64,000 nt of DNA, from contig CAVWAK010000023.1 of the NCBI GenBank assembly GCA_963752745.1, forward strand, positions 73,384-137,383, read 5' to 3'. A program made the position numbers and the translations under genes. Within the stretch, counting starts at the first letter, position 1, and each line of letters starts with the position of its first letter. Below, piece by piece: positions 36,200 to 45,542 of this stretch. Below the pieces are notes generated by a model. That model saw nothing but the letters and a program-made list of their open reading frames with translations, did no database searches and was not told where the DNA came from. Source of the DNA: Thiogranum sp963752745. GTDB lineage: Bacteria; Pseudomonadota; Gammaproteobacteria; DSM-19610.

Positions 36200-39100
36200 A
36201 TGAATCAAGTCATCGACTTCAGCACTCTGACATGGGTTAAAAATGAGCTGGATGCCACTCTCAAGGAGGCCAGGCAGTCTCTTGAAGCACATGTGGAGGA
36301 TCCGCAGGATGAAGCCCAGCTGGGCTTTCTGGCGGCACACCTGCACCAGGTGTATGGCACCTTGCAAATGGTTGAACTGTATGGCGCGTCACTGCTGGCC
36401 GAAGAGATGGAGCAGGTCGCAAAGGCGATAGCAGACGAATCAGTCAGTCAGCACGACGATGCCTGCGAGGTATTGATGCGGGCGATACTGCAGTTGCCGG
36501 ATTACCTCGAGCGGCTGATTGCCGGTTATCAGGATATTCCTTTAGTATTGTTGCCATTATTGAATGATCTGCGCGCGGTGCGCGGAGATAATCTGCTTTC
36601 AGCTAACGCAATGTTCTCCCCTGATCTGGGTGCGACTCTCCCTGAGTCGCTTCGTGGTGATACCAGTGGTAGTGACCTCCAGGTCCAGGCGCGTAGTTTG
36701 CGGCATCGTTTCCAGCTGGGACTGCTTGGCTGGTTCCGTGAGAAAGATGTTGAGAATTCACTGAATGCACTTAGCGAAGTGCTTGATTCACTACAGGCGC
36801 ATAGCGGCGATGCTCGCGCATTGCGCCTTTGGTGGGTTGCGGCTGGTCTGGCTGAGGCGCTGTGTGCGGAAGAATTTGAGAGCGGAGTTGCCGTCAAGCG
36901 GTTGATGGGCCAGGTGGATCGCAACATCAAGCGTCTCATAGACGAGGGTGAGGCGGCAATGGCCGCAGAAGTCGGGGATGACCTGTTAAAGAATCTGCTG
37001 TTTTATGTGGCGCAGGCACCAGCAAGTGCCAGTGAACGAATCTTGTCTATCCAGTCAACTTTTCGGCTGAAGGAACTTCTGCCCAGCGAGGATGAACTTA
37101 CAGCAGCTCGAGAAAGTCTTACGGGGCAGAATGCGGACCTGTTCGCAACCGTCGGTACTGCAATTCGTGAAGAATTAACGCGTCTTAAGGATAAGCTGGA
37201 TATTGCCTTGCGCAGTGGTTGCAAGGACAGCCAGGAAATAACTCCGCTGATCGAATCTTTGCGTTCACTTGGAGATACCCTTGGTATGCTCAGTCTTGGT
37301 GCTGCAAGAAGTGCAGTTATTGCCAAGGCAGAAGACCTGCAAGATCATGTCGATTCGGAGACCGTTCCGCCGGAAACTTCGTTGATGGACGTTGCCAGTA
37401 CACTCCTGTTTGTCGAATCTTCTGTTGACGGTATGGGTAGTGGCCGTTCCGTGAGCGCCAATGGTGCCAAGGTTGAAGATCAATTGGCAGCCAATGAATA
37501 TGATCAGGTGATGGACGTTGTGTTGCAGGAAGCGCTGACAGACCTCAGGAATGCCAAAGAGGCAATTGTCACCTATACGAAGGAAGATTCTACTATAGAC
37601 GAACTCCAGCAAGTGCCGCAGTGGTTTAATCAGGTTAAAGGCGGTCTGCTGCTGCTTAACGAGGTGCGTGCAGGAGCGCTGGTGGAATCAATTTCACGCT
37701 ATATTGAGTCTGAGCTTATTGAAGGAAACAAGGTTGCTGATCAGCACGAGCTGGATTCTCTGGCAGATGCAGTTTGTGGTCTCGAGTATTTTCTTGAAAG
37801 CCGCAAGGAACAGCGCATGTACGGTAACTCGGCTATGGATGTCGCTGAGCAGGGCGTGGATCGCCTGGGTTATCCGGCTGATACCCGCGACGACGATGAA
37901 GGTGTCGTTCAAGCTGAAGATATTTCCTCATCCCCGGATACGGGAGAGATTTCGCTATCCAATAAATCAGATTCCGCTGCAGACGAAGTAGAGCAGGCTG
38001 CTGGCGACGAGGGGTTCGAGTTTGACTTCTCTATGCTCGACGAAGATACAGCCGCAGATATTGAGGGCCCTGAAGTATTAGAAGTGGATGAGCCAGTTGC
38101 AAGTGAATCATTATCCGGTATTGAAGATTCGCTAGTTGACGGTGTTCAGATCGCAGAAACAGATTCAGCCGAAGCCGAAGCCGAAGCCGAAGCCGAAGCC
38201 GAAGCCGAAGCCGAAGCCGAAGCCGAAGCCGAAGCCGAAGCCGAAGCCGAAGCCGAAGCCGAAGCCGAAGCCGAAGCCGAAGCCGAAGCCGAAGCCGAAG
38301 CCGAAGCCGAAGCCGAAGCCGAAGCCGAAGCCGAAGCCGAAGCCGAAGCCGAAGCCGAAGCCGAAGCCGAAGCCGAAGTTGAAGCCGCGCTTGTTGTTGC
38401 AGAAGAAGACGATGGGCTGGCTATAATCGGTGAAGAAGTGGATGAGGAAATTCTGGAGATCTTCATCGAGGAAATAGAAGAAGAGCTGGCAAGCATCCAG
38501 GAGCAACTGCCGGTGTGGCTGGGAAACTCCGACGATAGCGAATCGCTAGCTACTATGCGACGCTCGTTTCATACCTTAAAAGGTAGTGGCCGACTCATGG
38601 GCGCCATGCGTATCGGAGAATTTGCCTGGTCCTTCGAGAGTATGCTCAATCGCCTGATTGATGGAACAGTCGATGCCAGTGCTGATATGCAGAACTTGAT
38701 GAAGTCAGCGCTGGAAGCGTTGCCGGAACTGATTGCACAGATCAAGGAAGGGACACCAACTACGGCGCCTATTTCCTATCTGGCGAAGTGTGCAGATGCG
38801 CTGAGCCAGGGAGAGACATTGCCTGTTATGGGCGAATCTGTCCAGGCAGAAAATCAGATGCCTGGTGATACAGGCGATCAGTCTACTGCTGAAGAGACGG
38901 ACTTTGTCATTGAGCCCCTGCTGGATGAAACGACACTGCCAATCGATGAGGCTTCTGAAGAAATTGAGGCCACGTTTGATGAGCCAGGACCGGATTCATC
39001 CAATGAATCCGATAATGATTCAGATGATGTGATGGATGCGATGCTCTACAGCATCTTCAATACCGAAACGCAAGGCCATCTTGAAGTTGTCAGGGATTTT

Positions 39101-42100
39101 CTGAGCCGGGTAGATGGTAGTGAGGCCCAGATTGAAGAGGCTCTGGCGCGTGCTCTGCATACCTTGCATGGCAGTGCCCACATGGCTGGAGCCACTGCAA
39201 TTGCTGAATTATCCGGCGCCATGGAGCGCGTTCTCAAGCGCATGATGGGTGCCGGACTTCCTTTGAGTGCCGACGCTTGTGAGGTGCTGCGTGCTACTGC
39301 TGTTGTCGTAGAAAGCATGATGGGTGAGTTGCCGGCCGAGGATACTGTTCCAGGTGCTTACGAAGAAACGCTGTTCCAGATTCGTGAGCTGGATGCGGCC
39401 ATCCCAGAAGGAAGTTACGACACTGCTCCCAGCGCAGAAGTATATGAAGGCGAGGCATCTGTTGTCGAGGTCGATGAATCACCGCAGGAGCATCACGAAG
39501 AGCTTGGCGAACAGGTCGACAATACTGCCGCTGCTGAAGGCGACTATTACGCCAACTGCGATGACGAGCTGCTGGATATTTTTCTCGAAGAGAGCGCGGA
39601 AAACCTTGAAACCAGTGATTCAGCCCTGCATCGCTGGCGCGAATCTTCCGACGATAGCGAAGCGCTTGCAGAGCTGCAGCGCGCTCTGCATACCTTGAAG
39701 GGCGGCGCACGAATGGCAGATCTGGCCGAGATCGGCGATGTCGCGCACGCCGCAGAATCGCTCATACTCGGTATGGTGGAAGGCCAGACAAACCCTGGCG
39801 CGATGGCGATGGATGGTTTGCAGGAAGCCCATGATGTGCTGTCCGTTATGCTGGACAGTGTCCGTAATCGACATGCTGTCGATCCGGCGCAGGATCTAAT
39901 CGACAGCCTGAACGCGCTACGTCAACAATCACCACAGTCTGACGACCCGGTTATAGAAGAGCCATCGGTCAGCGCTGCAGACGACCCTTATGCCGAGGCC
40001 GATCCGGAATTGCTGGAAGTATTTTTGGAAGAGGCTGCCGATATCCTGGAGCACAGTGAACAGACACTGCAGAACTGGAAGCATGCCCCTGACGATCAGG
40101 AACTGATGGCTGAATTTCAGCGTGAGCTGCACACCTTGAAGGGCGGTGCGCGTATGGCTGATATCACTGCTATCGGGGATCTTGCGCACGCAGTCGAATC
40201 ATTGATGGTCAAGGCTGGTGAAAGCGGGTTTGCCGCTGGAGACGGCATGTTTTCTGTGCTTGAGCAGGCGCAGGATGCGCTCGCTTCAATGGTGGAACAT
40301 GTACGCGACCGTGTGGACATCAAAGACGCGGCTGAGCTTGTCGAAAATCTTGAAAGATTGCGTGATGGCAAGGAAGTAAAGCAGTCAAAAGTCAGTAAAA
40401 AGTCCGACAAAAAAGCTGTTCCGGTTGCGATGGCTGAAGAAACAGAGAAAGAGGATCGACGCAAGCATACTCGCAATAGCCAGGAGCTTGTCCGGGTTAA
40501 GGCCGGGCTCCTTGATAATATGGTGAACTATGCCGGTGAGGTAAGTATCTATCGATCACGTCTCGAGCAGCAGGTTGGTGCCTACCGTTTTAACCTTGTA
40601 GAAATGGACCAGACGGTGTCACGTGTGCGGGATCAGCTGCGTAAGCTGGAGATAGAAACAGAGGCGCAGGTGTTATACCGGTACGAGCGGGAAGAAGAAG
40701 TGATCAATGAAGCTGATGGTAGTGCCTCGGCGGATAATGAAGACTTCGACCCTCTGGAAATGGACCGCTATTCCCATATGCAGCAGTTGTCGCGTTCACT
40801 GGTGGAGAGTGTCAGTGACCTGGGTAGTATTCAGAATCTGCTGGAAAGCATTACTCGGGAATCTGAAACATTGCTGTTGCAGCAGTCACGCGTCAATACA
40901 GAGTTGCAGGAAGGTCTGATGCGTACCCGCATGGTTCCGTTCCTGGGGCTGGCAGCGCGTATGCGCCGTATTGTGCGCCAGACAGCGCAGGAGCTGAACA
41001 AAAAGGCAGATCTTGAATTGTCTGGTGCCGAAGGTGAAATGGACAGAACTGTGGTTGACCGGATCATCGCGCCGCTCGAGCATATGCTGAGAAATGCTAT
41101 CTCCCATGGTATCGAGTTACCAGATCAGCGTGTTGCCAGCGGCAAGCCGGAAGCCGGAACTATTCGGATCACTCTGGAGCGCGAATCATCAGATGTAGTA
41201 TTGAGAATTGCGGATGACGGTGCCGGTATCAGTATGGACGCCGTGCGTAGCAAGGCCATAGAACGTGGCCTGATGCCAGCCGATACGGAACTGAGCGACC
41301 ATGAGATCCTGCAGTTCATTCTTGAAACCGGTTTCAGCACCGCGGCAAAAGTCACCCAGGTTGCTGGCCGAGGCGTCGGCATGGATGTTGTCAGTAACGA
41401 AGTGAAACAGTTGGGTGGTTCACTGCAGATTGATTCTGATTCTGGCAAGGGTACGACATTTACAGTACGTTTGCCGTTCACACTGGCTTTGAACCAGGCA
41501 CTGCTGATAGAGGTTGGCGAGGATACCTACGCCATTCCGTTGTCCAGTATTGAAGGTATTGTGCGTATGCGCCGCGAAGATCTGAAAGCGCATTATGACG
41601 ATCCTTCAAGTCGTTTCGAATACGGTGGTTTCGAGTATGAAGTGCGCCATCTGGGCACTGTGCTGGGTAGCGGCAGCCCCCACATCGACAGTGGACCCAA
41701 GCGTATCCCGGTGTTACTGGCGCGCGTGGGCGAGCATTGCATGGGCTTCCAGGTCGAGAACCTCCTCGGCAGCCGTGAGATTGTCGTAAAGTCGGTTGGC
41801 CCGCAGATAAGCACTGTGCGCGGTGTATCCGGTGCCACGATTCTGGGCGACGGGCGTGTTGTCATGATCCTGGATGTTGCAGCACTGCTGCGCGGTGGTG
41901 CCAATGTACTGGATCAGGTGAACGATATTGTCCAGCAGTCGGTCCGTACGGAAGGGCTGACTGTAATGGTAGTCGATGATTCAATTACCGTACGTAAAGT
42001 CACCACCCGTGTGCTTGAGCGAAACGAGATGACCGTTATTACCGCCAAAGACGGTGTCGATGCGGTATCCAAGCTACAGGAACACATCCCTGATATAATG

Positions 42101-42322
42101 CTCCTTGATATCGAAATGCCGCGTATGGATGGTTTTGAACTGGCTACCCACGTACGTAATGAGGCGCGGTTGCGCGATATCCCGATCATCATGATTACCT
42201 CGCGAACCGGCGACAAGCATCGTCAGCGAGCCATGCAGATCGGTGTCAACCGCTACCTGGGCAAGCCGTTCCAGGAAAGTGACTTACTGGAAAATATCAG
42301 AGCATTGCTCGAGGAAAGTTAG
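36200..42322 (+). CDS. chpA: Hybrid CheA-type histidine kinase ChpA with multiple Hpt domains, Glu-Ala repeat and C-terminal receiver
   Basis: A 2040-residue core kinase of the Chp system. From the N-terminus: a FimL/Hpt-like region with a His at 49 (HLHQVYGTL), a helical region, an acidic linker with a (Glu-Ala)34 stretch (658-725), Hpt domains with phospho-histidines at about 791 (FHTLKG), 987 (LHTLHG), 1164 and 1311 (both LHTLKGGARMAD), and a dimerisation region. The HATPase follows (N-box near 1628, DDGAGIS, GRGVGMDVV), then a CheW-like domain (from about 1765) and a receiver with Asp 1970 (LLDIEMP). P. aeruginosa ChpA has the same overall plan with more phospho-transfer domains. The start has AGGA seven bases upstream; an upstream ATG at 36146 overlaps pilK. 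Confidence 0.96.
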   Translation: MNQVIDFSTLTWVKNELDATLKEARQSLEAHVEDPQDEAQLGFLAAHLHQVYGTLQMVELYGASLLAEEMEQVAKAIADESVSQHDDACEVLMRAILQLPDYLERLIAGYQDIPLVLLPLLNDLRAVRGDNLLSANAMFSPDLGATLPESLRGDTSGSDLQVQARSLRHRFQLGLLGWFREKDVENSLNALSEVLDSLQAHSGDARALRLWWVAAGLAEALCAEEFESGVAVKRLMGQVDRNIKRLIDEGEAAMAAEVGDDLLKNLLFYVAQAPASASERILSIQSTFRLKELLPSEDELTAARESLTGQNADLFATVGTAIREELTRLKDKLDIALRSGCKDSQEITPLIESLRSLGDTLGMLSLGAARSAVIAKAEDLQDHVDSETVPPETSLMDVASTLLFVESSVDGMGSGRSVSANGAKVEDQLAANEYDQVMDVVLQEALTDLRNAKEAIVTYTKEDSTIDELQQVPQWFNQVKGGLLLLNEVRAGALVESISRYIESELIEGNKVADQHELDSLADAVCGLEYFLESRKEQRMYGNSAMDVAEQGVDRLGYPADTRDDDEGVVQAEDISSSPDTGEISLSNKSDSAADEVEQAAGDEGFEFDFSMLDEDTAADIEGPEVLEVDEPVASESLSGIEDSLVDGVQIAETDSAEAEAEAEAEAEAEAEAEAEAEAEAEAEAEAEAEAEAEAEAEAEAEAEAEAEAEAEAEAEAEAEAEAEAEVEAALVVAEEDDGLAIIGEEVDEEILEIFIEEIEEELASIQEQLPVWLGNSDDSESLATMRRSFHTLKGSGRLMGAMRIGEFAWSFESMLNRLIDGTVDASADMQNLMKSALEALPELIAQIKEGTPTTAPISYLAKCADALSQGETLPVMGESVQAENQMPGDTGDQSTAEETDFVIEPLLDETTLPIDEASEEIEATFDEPGPDSSNESDNDSDDVMDAMLYSIFNTETQGHLEVVRDFLSRVDGSEAQIEEALARALHTLHGSAHMAGATAIAELSGAMERVLKRMMGAGLPLSADACEVLRATAVVVESMMGELPAEDTVPGAYEETLFQIRELDAAIPEGSYDTAPSAEVYEGEASVVEVDESPQEHHEELGEQVDNTAAAEGDYYANCDDELLDIFLEESAENLETSDSALHRWRESSDDSEALAELQRALHTLKGGARMADLAEIGDVAHAAESLILGMVEGQTNPGAMAMDGLQEAHDVLSVMLDSVRNRHAVDPAQDLIDSLNALRQQSPQSDDPVIEEPSVSAADDPYAEADPELLEVFLEEAADILEHSEQTLQNWKHAPDDQELMAEFQRELHTLKGGARMADITAIGDLAHAVESLMVKAGESGFAAGDGMFSVLEQAQDALASMVEHVRDRVDIKDAAELVENLERLRDGKEVKQSKVSKKSDKKAVPVAMAEETEKEDRRKHTRNSQELVRVKAGLLDNMVNYAGEVSIYRSRLEQQVGAYRFNLVEMDQTVSRVRDQLRKLEIETEAQVLYRYEREEEVINEADGSASADNEDFDPLEMDRYSHMQQLSRSLVESVSDLGSIQNLLESITRESETLLLQQSRVNTELQEGLMRTRMVPFLGLAARMRRIVRQTAQELNKKADLELSGAEGEMDRTVVDRIIAPLEHMLRNAISHGIELPDQRVASGKPEAGTIRITLERESSDVVLRIADDGAGISMDAVRSKAIERGLMPADTELSDHEILQFILETGFSTAAKVTQVAGRGVGMDVVSNEVKQLGGSLQIDSDSGKGTTFTVRLPFTLALNQALLIEVGEDTYAIPLSSIEGIVRMRREDLKAHYDDPSSRFEYGGFEYEVRHLGTVLGSGSPHIDSGPKRIPVLLARVGEHCMGFQVENLLGSREIVVKSVGPQISTVRGVSGATILGDGRVVMILDVAALLRGGANVLDQVNDIVQQSVRTEGLTVMVVDDSITVRKVTTRVLERNEMTVITAKDGVDAVSKLQEHIPDIMLLDIEMPRMDGFELATHVRNEARLRDIPIIMITSRTGDKHRQRAMQIGVNRYLGKPFQESDLLENIRALLEES
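38171..38374 (+). repeat. 34 perfect tandem copies of the hexanucleotide GAAGCC inside chpA
   Basis: An uninterrupted 204-base microsatellite encoding (Glu-Ala)34, followed by GAAGTT GAAGCC, which adds Glu-Val-Glu-Ala. Unit length is a multiple of three, so gain or loss of copies keeps the frame and changes linker length by two residues. It lies between an acidic linker and the first strong Hpt domain. The antisense frames read (Ala-Ser)n and (Phe-Gly)n and are shadows. Confidence 0.98.
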
Positions 42323-42326
42323 CTAG

Positions 42327-43307
42327 ATGGTTGAAACTCCACAGGCAGCACTGCGCGTTGCCTTGCTCGCTCGGGACTGCCGGCGTGGTCAATTTCGTGC
42401 GCTGTTGGAGAGCGAAGGAATAGAAGTCGTGCTTGATGGCGGCTTAAATTTTCCGCTGCCCCAATCCTGGAATGGTGCGGAGGTCCTGCTTGTGGATATG
42501 GATAGCGCTCCGAATCGTCATGAGGTGGAGAGTGTATTGCAGCAGGCCCCGGTACCGGTTCTGCTAAATGCCGGTGGTGTTGGTGAGAGCAGTATCTGGC
42601 ACAGGCGACTGCTGGGCAAGTTGCAGACTCTGGCCAATCGCGCGATACCCAGCGCCCATATCAATAAAGATCGACAGCGACCGGATCTGCATCTGGTTAA
42701 GGAAGGTGGTGCGGGTGACGAAGAGGCAATGTGGCTCGTCGTGCTGGGTGCTTCCATCGGTGGCCCAAAAGCTGTGGCGCGTTTTCTTCAGGCGCTGCCG
42801 CCGGATCTGCCCGTAGTGTTATTGCTGGCCCAGCATATTTCCGAGTCGTTTCAGGATTTGCTGGTTGAACAGCTGGATCGCTGCAGTCAGTGGCCGGTGG
42901 CACTGCTGGGTGAAAACCAGGTAATTGATAGTGGGCAGGTTTGGCTGGTGCCCTCTGAGCGGCGTATAGAGATGGATGGCAGTGGCGAAGTCAGGCGCGC
43001 TGCAGATGGTTGGTTATCTACCCAGAAACCAGACATTGATAACGTTCTGCAAACTGCCGCTTCTGCATTTGGCTCACGTTGCGGTGCGATTATGTTCAGT
43101 GGATTGGGCAAAGACGGGACACGCGGTTGTGAGTCGGTTTCAGAGCAGGGCGGCTTTATCTGGGCGCAGAGTGCTGAAAGTTGCGTTATCCCCAATATGC
43201 CGGAAGCGACACGTCGTTGCTGTCGGGTTGAATTTAGCGGCACGCCAGAGGAACTGGCTAAAGCCCTGGTCGGGCAGTGCCGGTTTGAGCAGGTTAGCAT
43301 TAACTAG
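42327..43307 (+). CDS. chpB: CheB-type receptor methylesterase ChpB
   Basis: Removes methyl groups from receptor glutamates, resetting PilJ. The C-terminal methylesterase domain has the catalytic triad Ser143 (GASIGGPKAV), His170 (LLAQHI) and Asp263 (SGLGKDG). The N-terminal 110 residues resemble a receiver in position only: the paired acidic residues are missing (ALLARDCRRG) and the linker is short, so phosphorylation control is doubtful. It starts four bases after chpA. Confidence 0.92.
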   Translation: MVETPQAALRVALLARDCRRGQFRALLESEGIEVVLDGGLNFPLPQSWNGAEVLLVDMDSAPNRHEVESVLQQAPVPVLLNAGGVGESSIWHRRLLGKLQTLANRAIPSAHINKDRQRPDLHLVKEGGAGDEEAMWLVVLGASIGGPKAVARFLQALPPDLPVVLLLAQHISESFQDLLVEQLDRCSQWPVALLGENQVIDSGQVWLVPSERRIEMDGSGEVRRAADGWLSTQKPDIDNVLQTAASAFGSRCGAIMFSGLGKDGTRGCESVSEQGGFIWAQSAESCVIPNMPEATRRCCRVEFSGTPEELAKALVGQCRFEQVSIN

Positions 43308-43328
43308 TTTCTAAACGGAGTTGTTATT

Positions 43329-43805
43329 ATGAATGCGGTCGTTGAATCTGTACGAAGCCTGTGGGTTCCTCTGAATGGGGTTAACCTGCTGGTGCCCAAT
43401 GTCGCCATCGCGGAGGTGATTAACTATCAGCCGCTGGATCTCATACAGGACGGCCCGGAATGGTTGCTTGGCTGCTTACGCTGGCGTGACCAGGAGTTAC
43501 CTGTAATCTCCATGGAATCACTTTGTGGTCATAGCCTGCCACAGGCAGAGAACAGTGCGCGTATTTCGGTGCTTAACTCCGTGCAGGCGCACAGCGATAT
43601 GCCGTTTTACGCTATGGTGACTTCTGATATTCCGCGATTGATACATGCTGATGCAGATGCGCTGGGTGAATCCCTGGCATCCATTCGCACGCTACCGAAC
43701 AGTGTTACTGACTGTGTGCAGATCGGTAGTGAAGAAGCACTGATACCGGACCTGGATATTGTCCAGACTGTTGTTGCTTCTGCCTGGAAAAAATTACGCC
43801 GCTAG
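43329..43805 (+). CDS. chpC: CheW-like protein ChpC
   Basis: A 158-residue CheW-domain protein (LWVPLNGVNLLVPNVAIAEVI, WLLGCLRWRDQELPVISMESL), last gene of the Chp cluster. In P. aeruginosa ChpC is an additional adaptor proposed to link other receptors to ChpA and is dispensable for basal twitching. It converges on rsmE 12 bases away. Confidence 0.9.
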   Translation: MNAVVESVRSLWVPLNGVNLLVPNVAIAEVINYQPLDLIQDGPEWLLGCLRWRDQELPVISMESLCGHSLPQAENSARISVLNSVQAHSDMPFYAMVTSDIPRLIHADADALGESLASIRTLPNSVTDCVQIGSEEALIPDLDIVQTVVASAWKKLRR

Positions 43806-43817
43806 AGCCGGATCAGT

Positions 43818-44549
43818 TCAGGACAGGTCGCCCCATAGCGTCTGCATCGCTGCCAGTATTGCAAGGGTGGCGGTTTCAGTTCGCAATATGCGCGGACCAA
43901 GTTTCACGCGACTAAATCCAGCTTCCACAGCTTGTTCTATTTCGCTTGCTTCGAGGCCGCCTTCCGGGCCGATCAATACACGCGCTTGCTGCACGGGCCT
44001 GATATCGGTCAAAACCTTTTCCGCATCAGGATCAAGGACGAGACGGGTTTCGTTTTCAGTGCGAGTGCTCAGCCATTCCGGCAGGCTGCAGGCGGGATCT
44101 AGCGATGGTAGCTGTGAACGACCGGACTGCTCACAGGCTGATACTACAATCCCTTCCCAGTGTGAAAGACGCTTGGCAAGGCGCTTTCCATCCAGTTGAA
44201 CCTGTGACCGTCTGGTCCATAACGGCGTTATGGCTTGTACGCCGAGTTCGACAGATTTCTGCATAACCAGGTCCATGCGCTCACCGCGGGAAATGCCCTG
44301 GCCGATATGGATGCGCAGGCGGGATTCCCGGAGTGGCTCTTGTGCGCTTGCAATATGTACGCGTGCTAACTTGCCTTCGTTACCCTCATACACGGCCTGG
44401 TATTCCCGGCCGTCACCATTGAATAGCAAAACCGTGCTGCCGGGCTTGCTACGTAGTACGCGTATCAGGTGGTGGCTTGGCGTCTGTTCCAGCAGCACCA
44501 ACTGATCCTTGTGCAACGCCTGGTTTGTATAAAAACGGGGGGTGCGCAT
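43818..44549 (-). CDS. rsmE: 16S rRNA (uracil-1498-N3)-methyltransferase
   Basis: A SPOUT-class enzyme that methylates U1498 of 16S rRNA using SAM. 243 residues, with an N-terminal PUA-like domain (MRTPRFYTNQ, HLIRVLRSKPG), QKSVELGVQAITPLWTRRS, CEQSGRSQLP, and the C-terminal trefoil knot IGPEGGLEASE and KLGPRILRTETA. It lies 37 bases downstream of metF and may be co-transcribed with the methylation-cycle genes. Confidence 0.96.
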   Translation of the reverse strand: MRTPRFYTNQALHKDQLVLLEQTPSHHLIRVLRSKPGSTVLLFNGDGREYQAVYEGNEGKLARVHIASAQEPLRESRLRIHIGQGISRGERMDLVMQKSVELGVQAITPLWTRRSQVQLDGKRLAKRLSHWEGIVVSACEQSGRSQLPSLDPACSLPEWLSTRTENETRLVLDPDAEKVLTDIRPVQQARVLIGPEGGLEASEIEQAVEAGFSRVKLGPRILRTETATLAILAAMQTLWGDLS

Positions 44550-44586
44550 GGACTAATCGTTCGGCAGCTTGTTGTAGCCTGGTGAG

Positions 44587-45444
44587 TTAGTCGGCATCCA
44601 GGCCGAGGTTTTGCCAAAGCGCCGTAGTGGGCCCCGCCTGATTCATGGTGTAGAAATGCAGGCCGGGTGCACCGGCATCAAGCAGGGTGCGGCACATCTG
44701 GGTGATCACGTCTTCACCAAATGCGCGGATCGATGCACGGTCATCGCCGAACCCCTCCAGTCGTTTGCGAATCCAGCGAGGTATTTCAGCGCCACACATA
44801 TCAGAAAATCTTGCCAGTTGGGTGTAATTGGTAATGGGCATGATGCCGGGAACAATTGGCAGGGATAAGCCTCGCTTTTCGATTTGTTCGACAAACTTGA
44901 AGTAGGCGTCAGCATTAAAGAAATACTGTGTAATAGCACTATCAGCTCCAGCTTCGACTTTTTTCTGGAAGTTGTCCATATCTGCTTCAGCGCTGATTGC
45001 CTGGGGATGAAATTCCGGATAGGCAGCCACTTCAATATGAAAGTGGTCGCCGGTTTCTTCGCGGATGAATTCAACCAGCTCATTGGCATAACGGAATTCA
45101 CCCGGTTGAACCATGCCGGACGGAATGTCGCCACGTAATGCTACGATATGCCGGATCCCTTCATTTTTGTAGAGCGACAGAATGTCACGAATGCTGTCAC
45201 GAGTGGATGCTACGCACGACAGGTGCGGTGCGGCTTCGATACCGGAATTGCGCTGAATTTCGCTGACGGTGTCAAAGGTACGCTCCCGGGTGGAGCCGCC
45301 TGCGCCGAAAGTTACCGAGAAGAAGCGTGGTTTTAGTCTGGCCAGCTGATCACGTGTAGTACGAAGTTTTTCTGCACCCTCATCAGTTTTGGGTGGAAAA
45401 AATTCACAGCTGTAGACAGGTGAGTATTGTTTTTGTGTTTCCAT
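44587..45444 (-). CDS. metF: 5,10-methylenetetrahydrofolate reductase
   Basis: Reduces methylene-THF to methyl-THF, the methyl donor for methionine synthesis. A 285-residue flavoprotein TIM barrel: SCEFFPPKTDEGAEKL, SVTFGAGGSTRERT, PHLSCVASTRDSI, VALRGDIP, and GADSAITQYFFNAD. It follows ahcY on the minus strand with 98 bases between, which contain a strong hairpin (45497-45527). Confidence 0.97.
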   Translation of the reverse strand: METQKQYSPVYSCEFFPPKTDEGAEKLRTTRDQLARLKPRFFSVTFGAGGSTRERTFDTVSEIQRNSGIEAAPHLSCVASTRDSIRDILSLYKNEGIRHIVALRGDIPSGMVQPGEFRYANELVEFIREETGDHFHIEVAAYPEFHPQAISAEADMDNFQKKVEAGADSAITQYFFNADAYFKFVEQIEKRGLSLPIVPGIMPITNYTQLARFSDMCGAEIPRWIRKRLEGFGDDRASIRAFGEDVITQMCRTLLDAGAPGLHFYTMNQAGPTTALWQNLGLDAD

Positions 45445-45496
45445 AACAGTGTGCTGTATCCAGGGTGTGCCAGAATTATACTACACGCAGTACGCC

Positions 45497-45527
45497 GGCG
45501 ACCCGTTGGATTTTCCTCCGGGTCGCC
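45497..45527 (-). other. Hairpin in the ahcY-metF intergenic region
   Basis: Perfect 9-bp stem GGCGACCCG/CGGGTCGCC with a 13-base loop that contains GAGGA on the minus strand. There is no T-tract, so it is unlikely to be a simple terminator; it could slow or process the ahcY-metF transcript. It does not match the SAM-I or SAH riboswitch cores. Confidence 0.5.
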
Positions 45528-45542
45528 GATCCTGGTCTTTAC

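Noticed and set aside
38146..38506. Two minus-strand frames reading (Ala-Ser)n and (Phe-Gly)n
   Set aside because: They are the antisense readings of the GAAGCC microsatellite in chpA and carry no independent evidence of coding.
45445..45542. A SAM riboswitch ahead of metF
   Set aside because: The hairpin there lacks the SAM-I, SAM-II or SAH conserved blocks; kept only as an unexplained hairpin.
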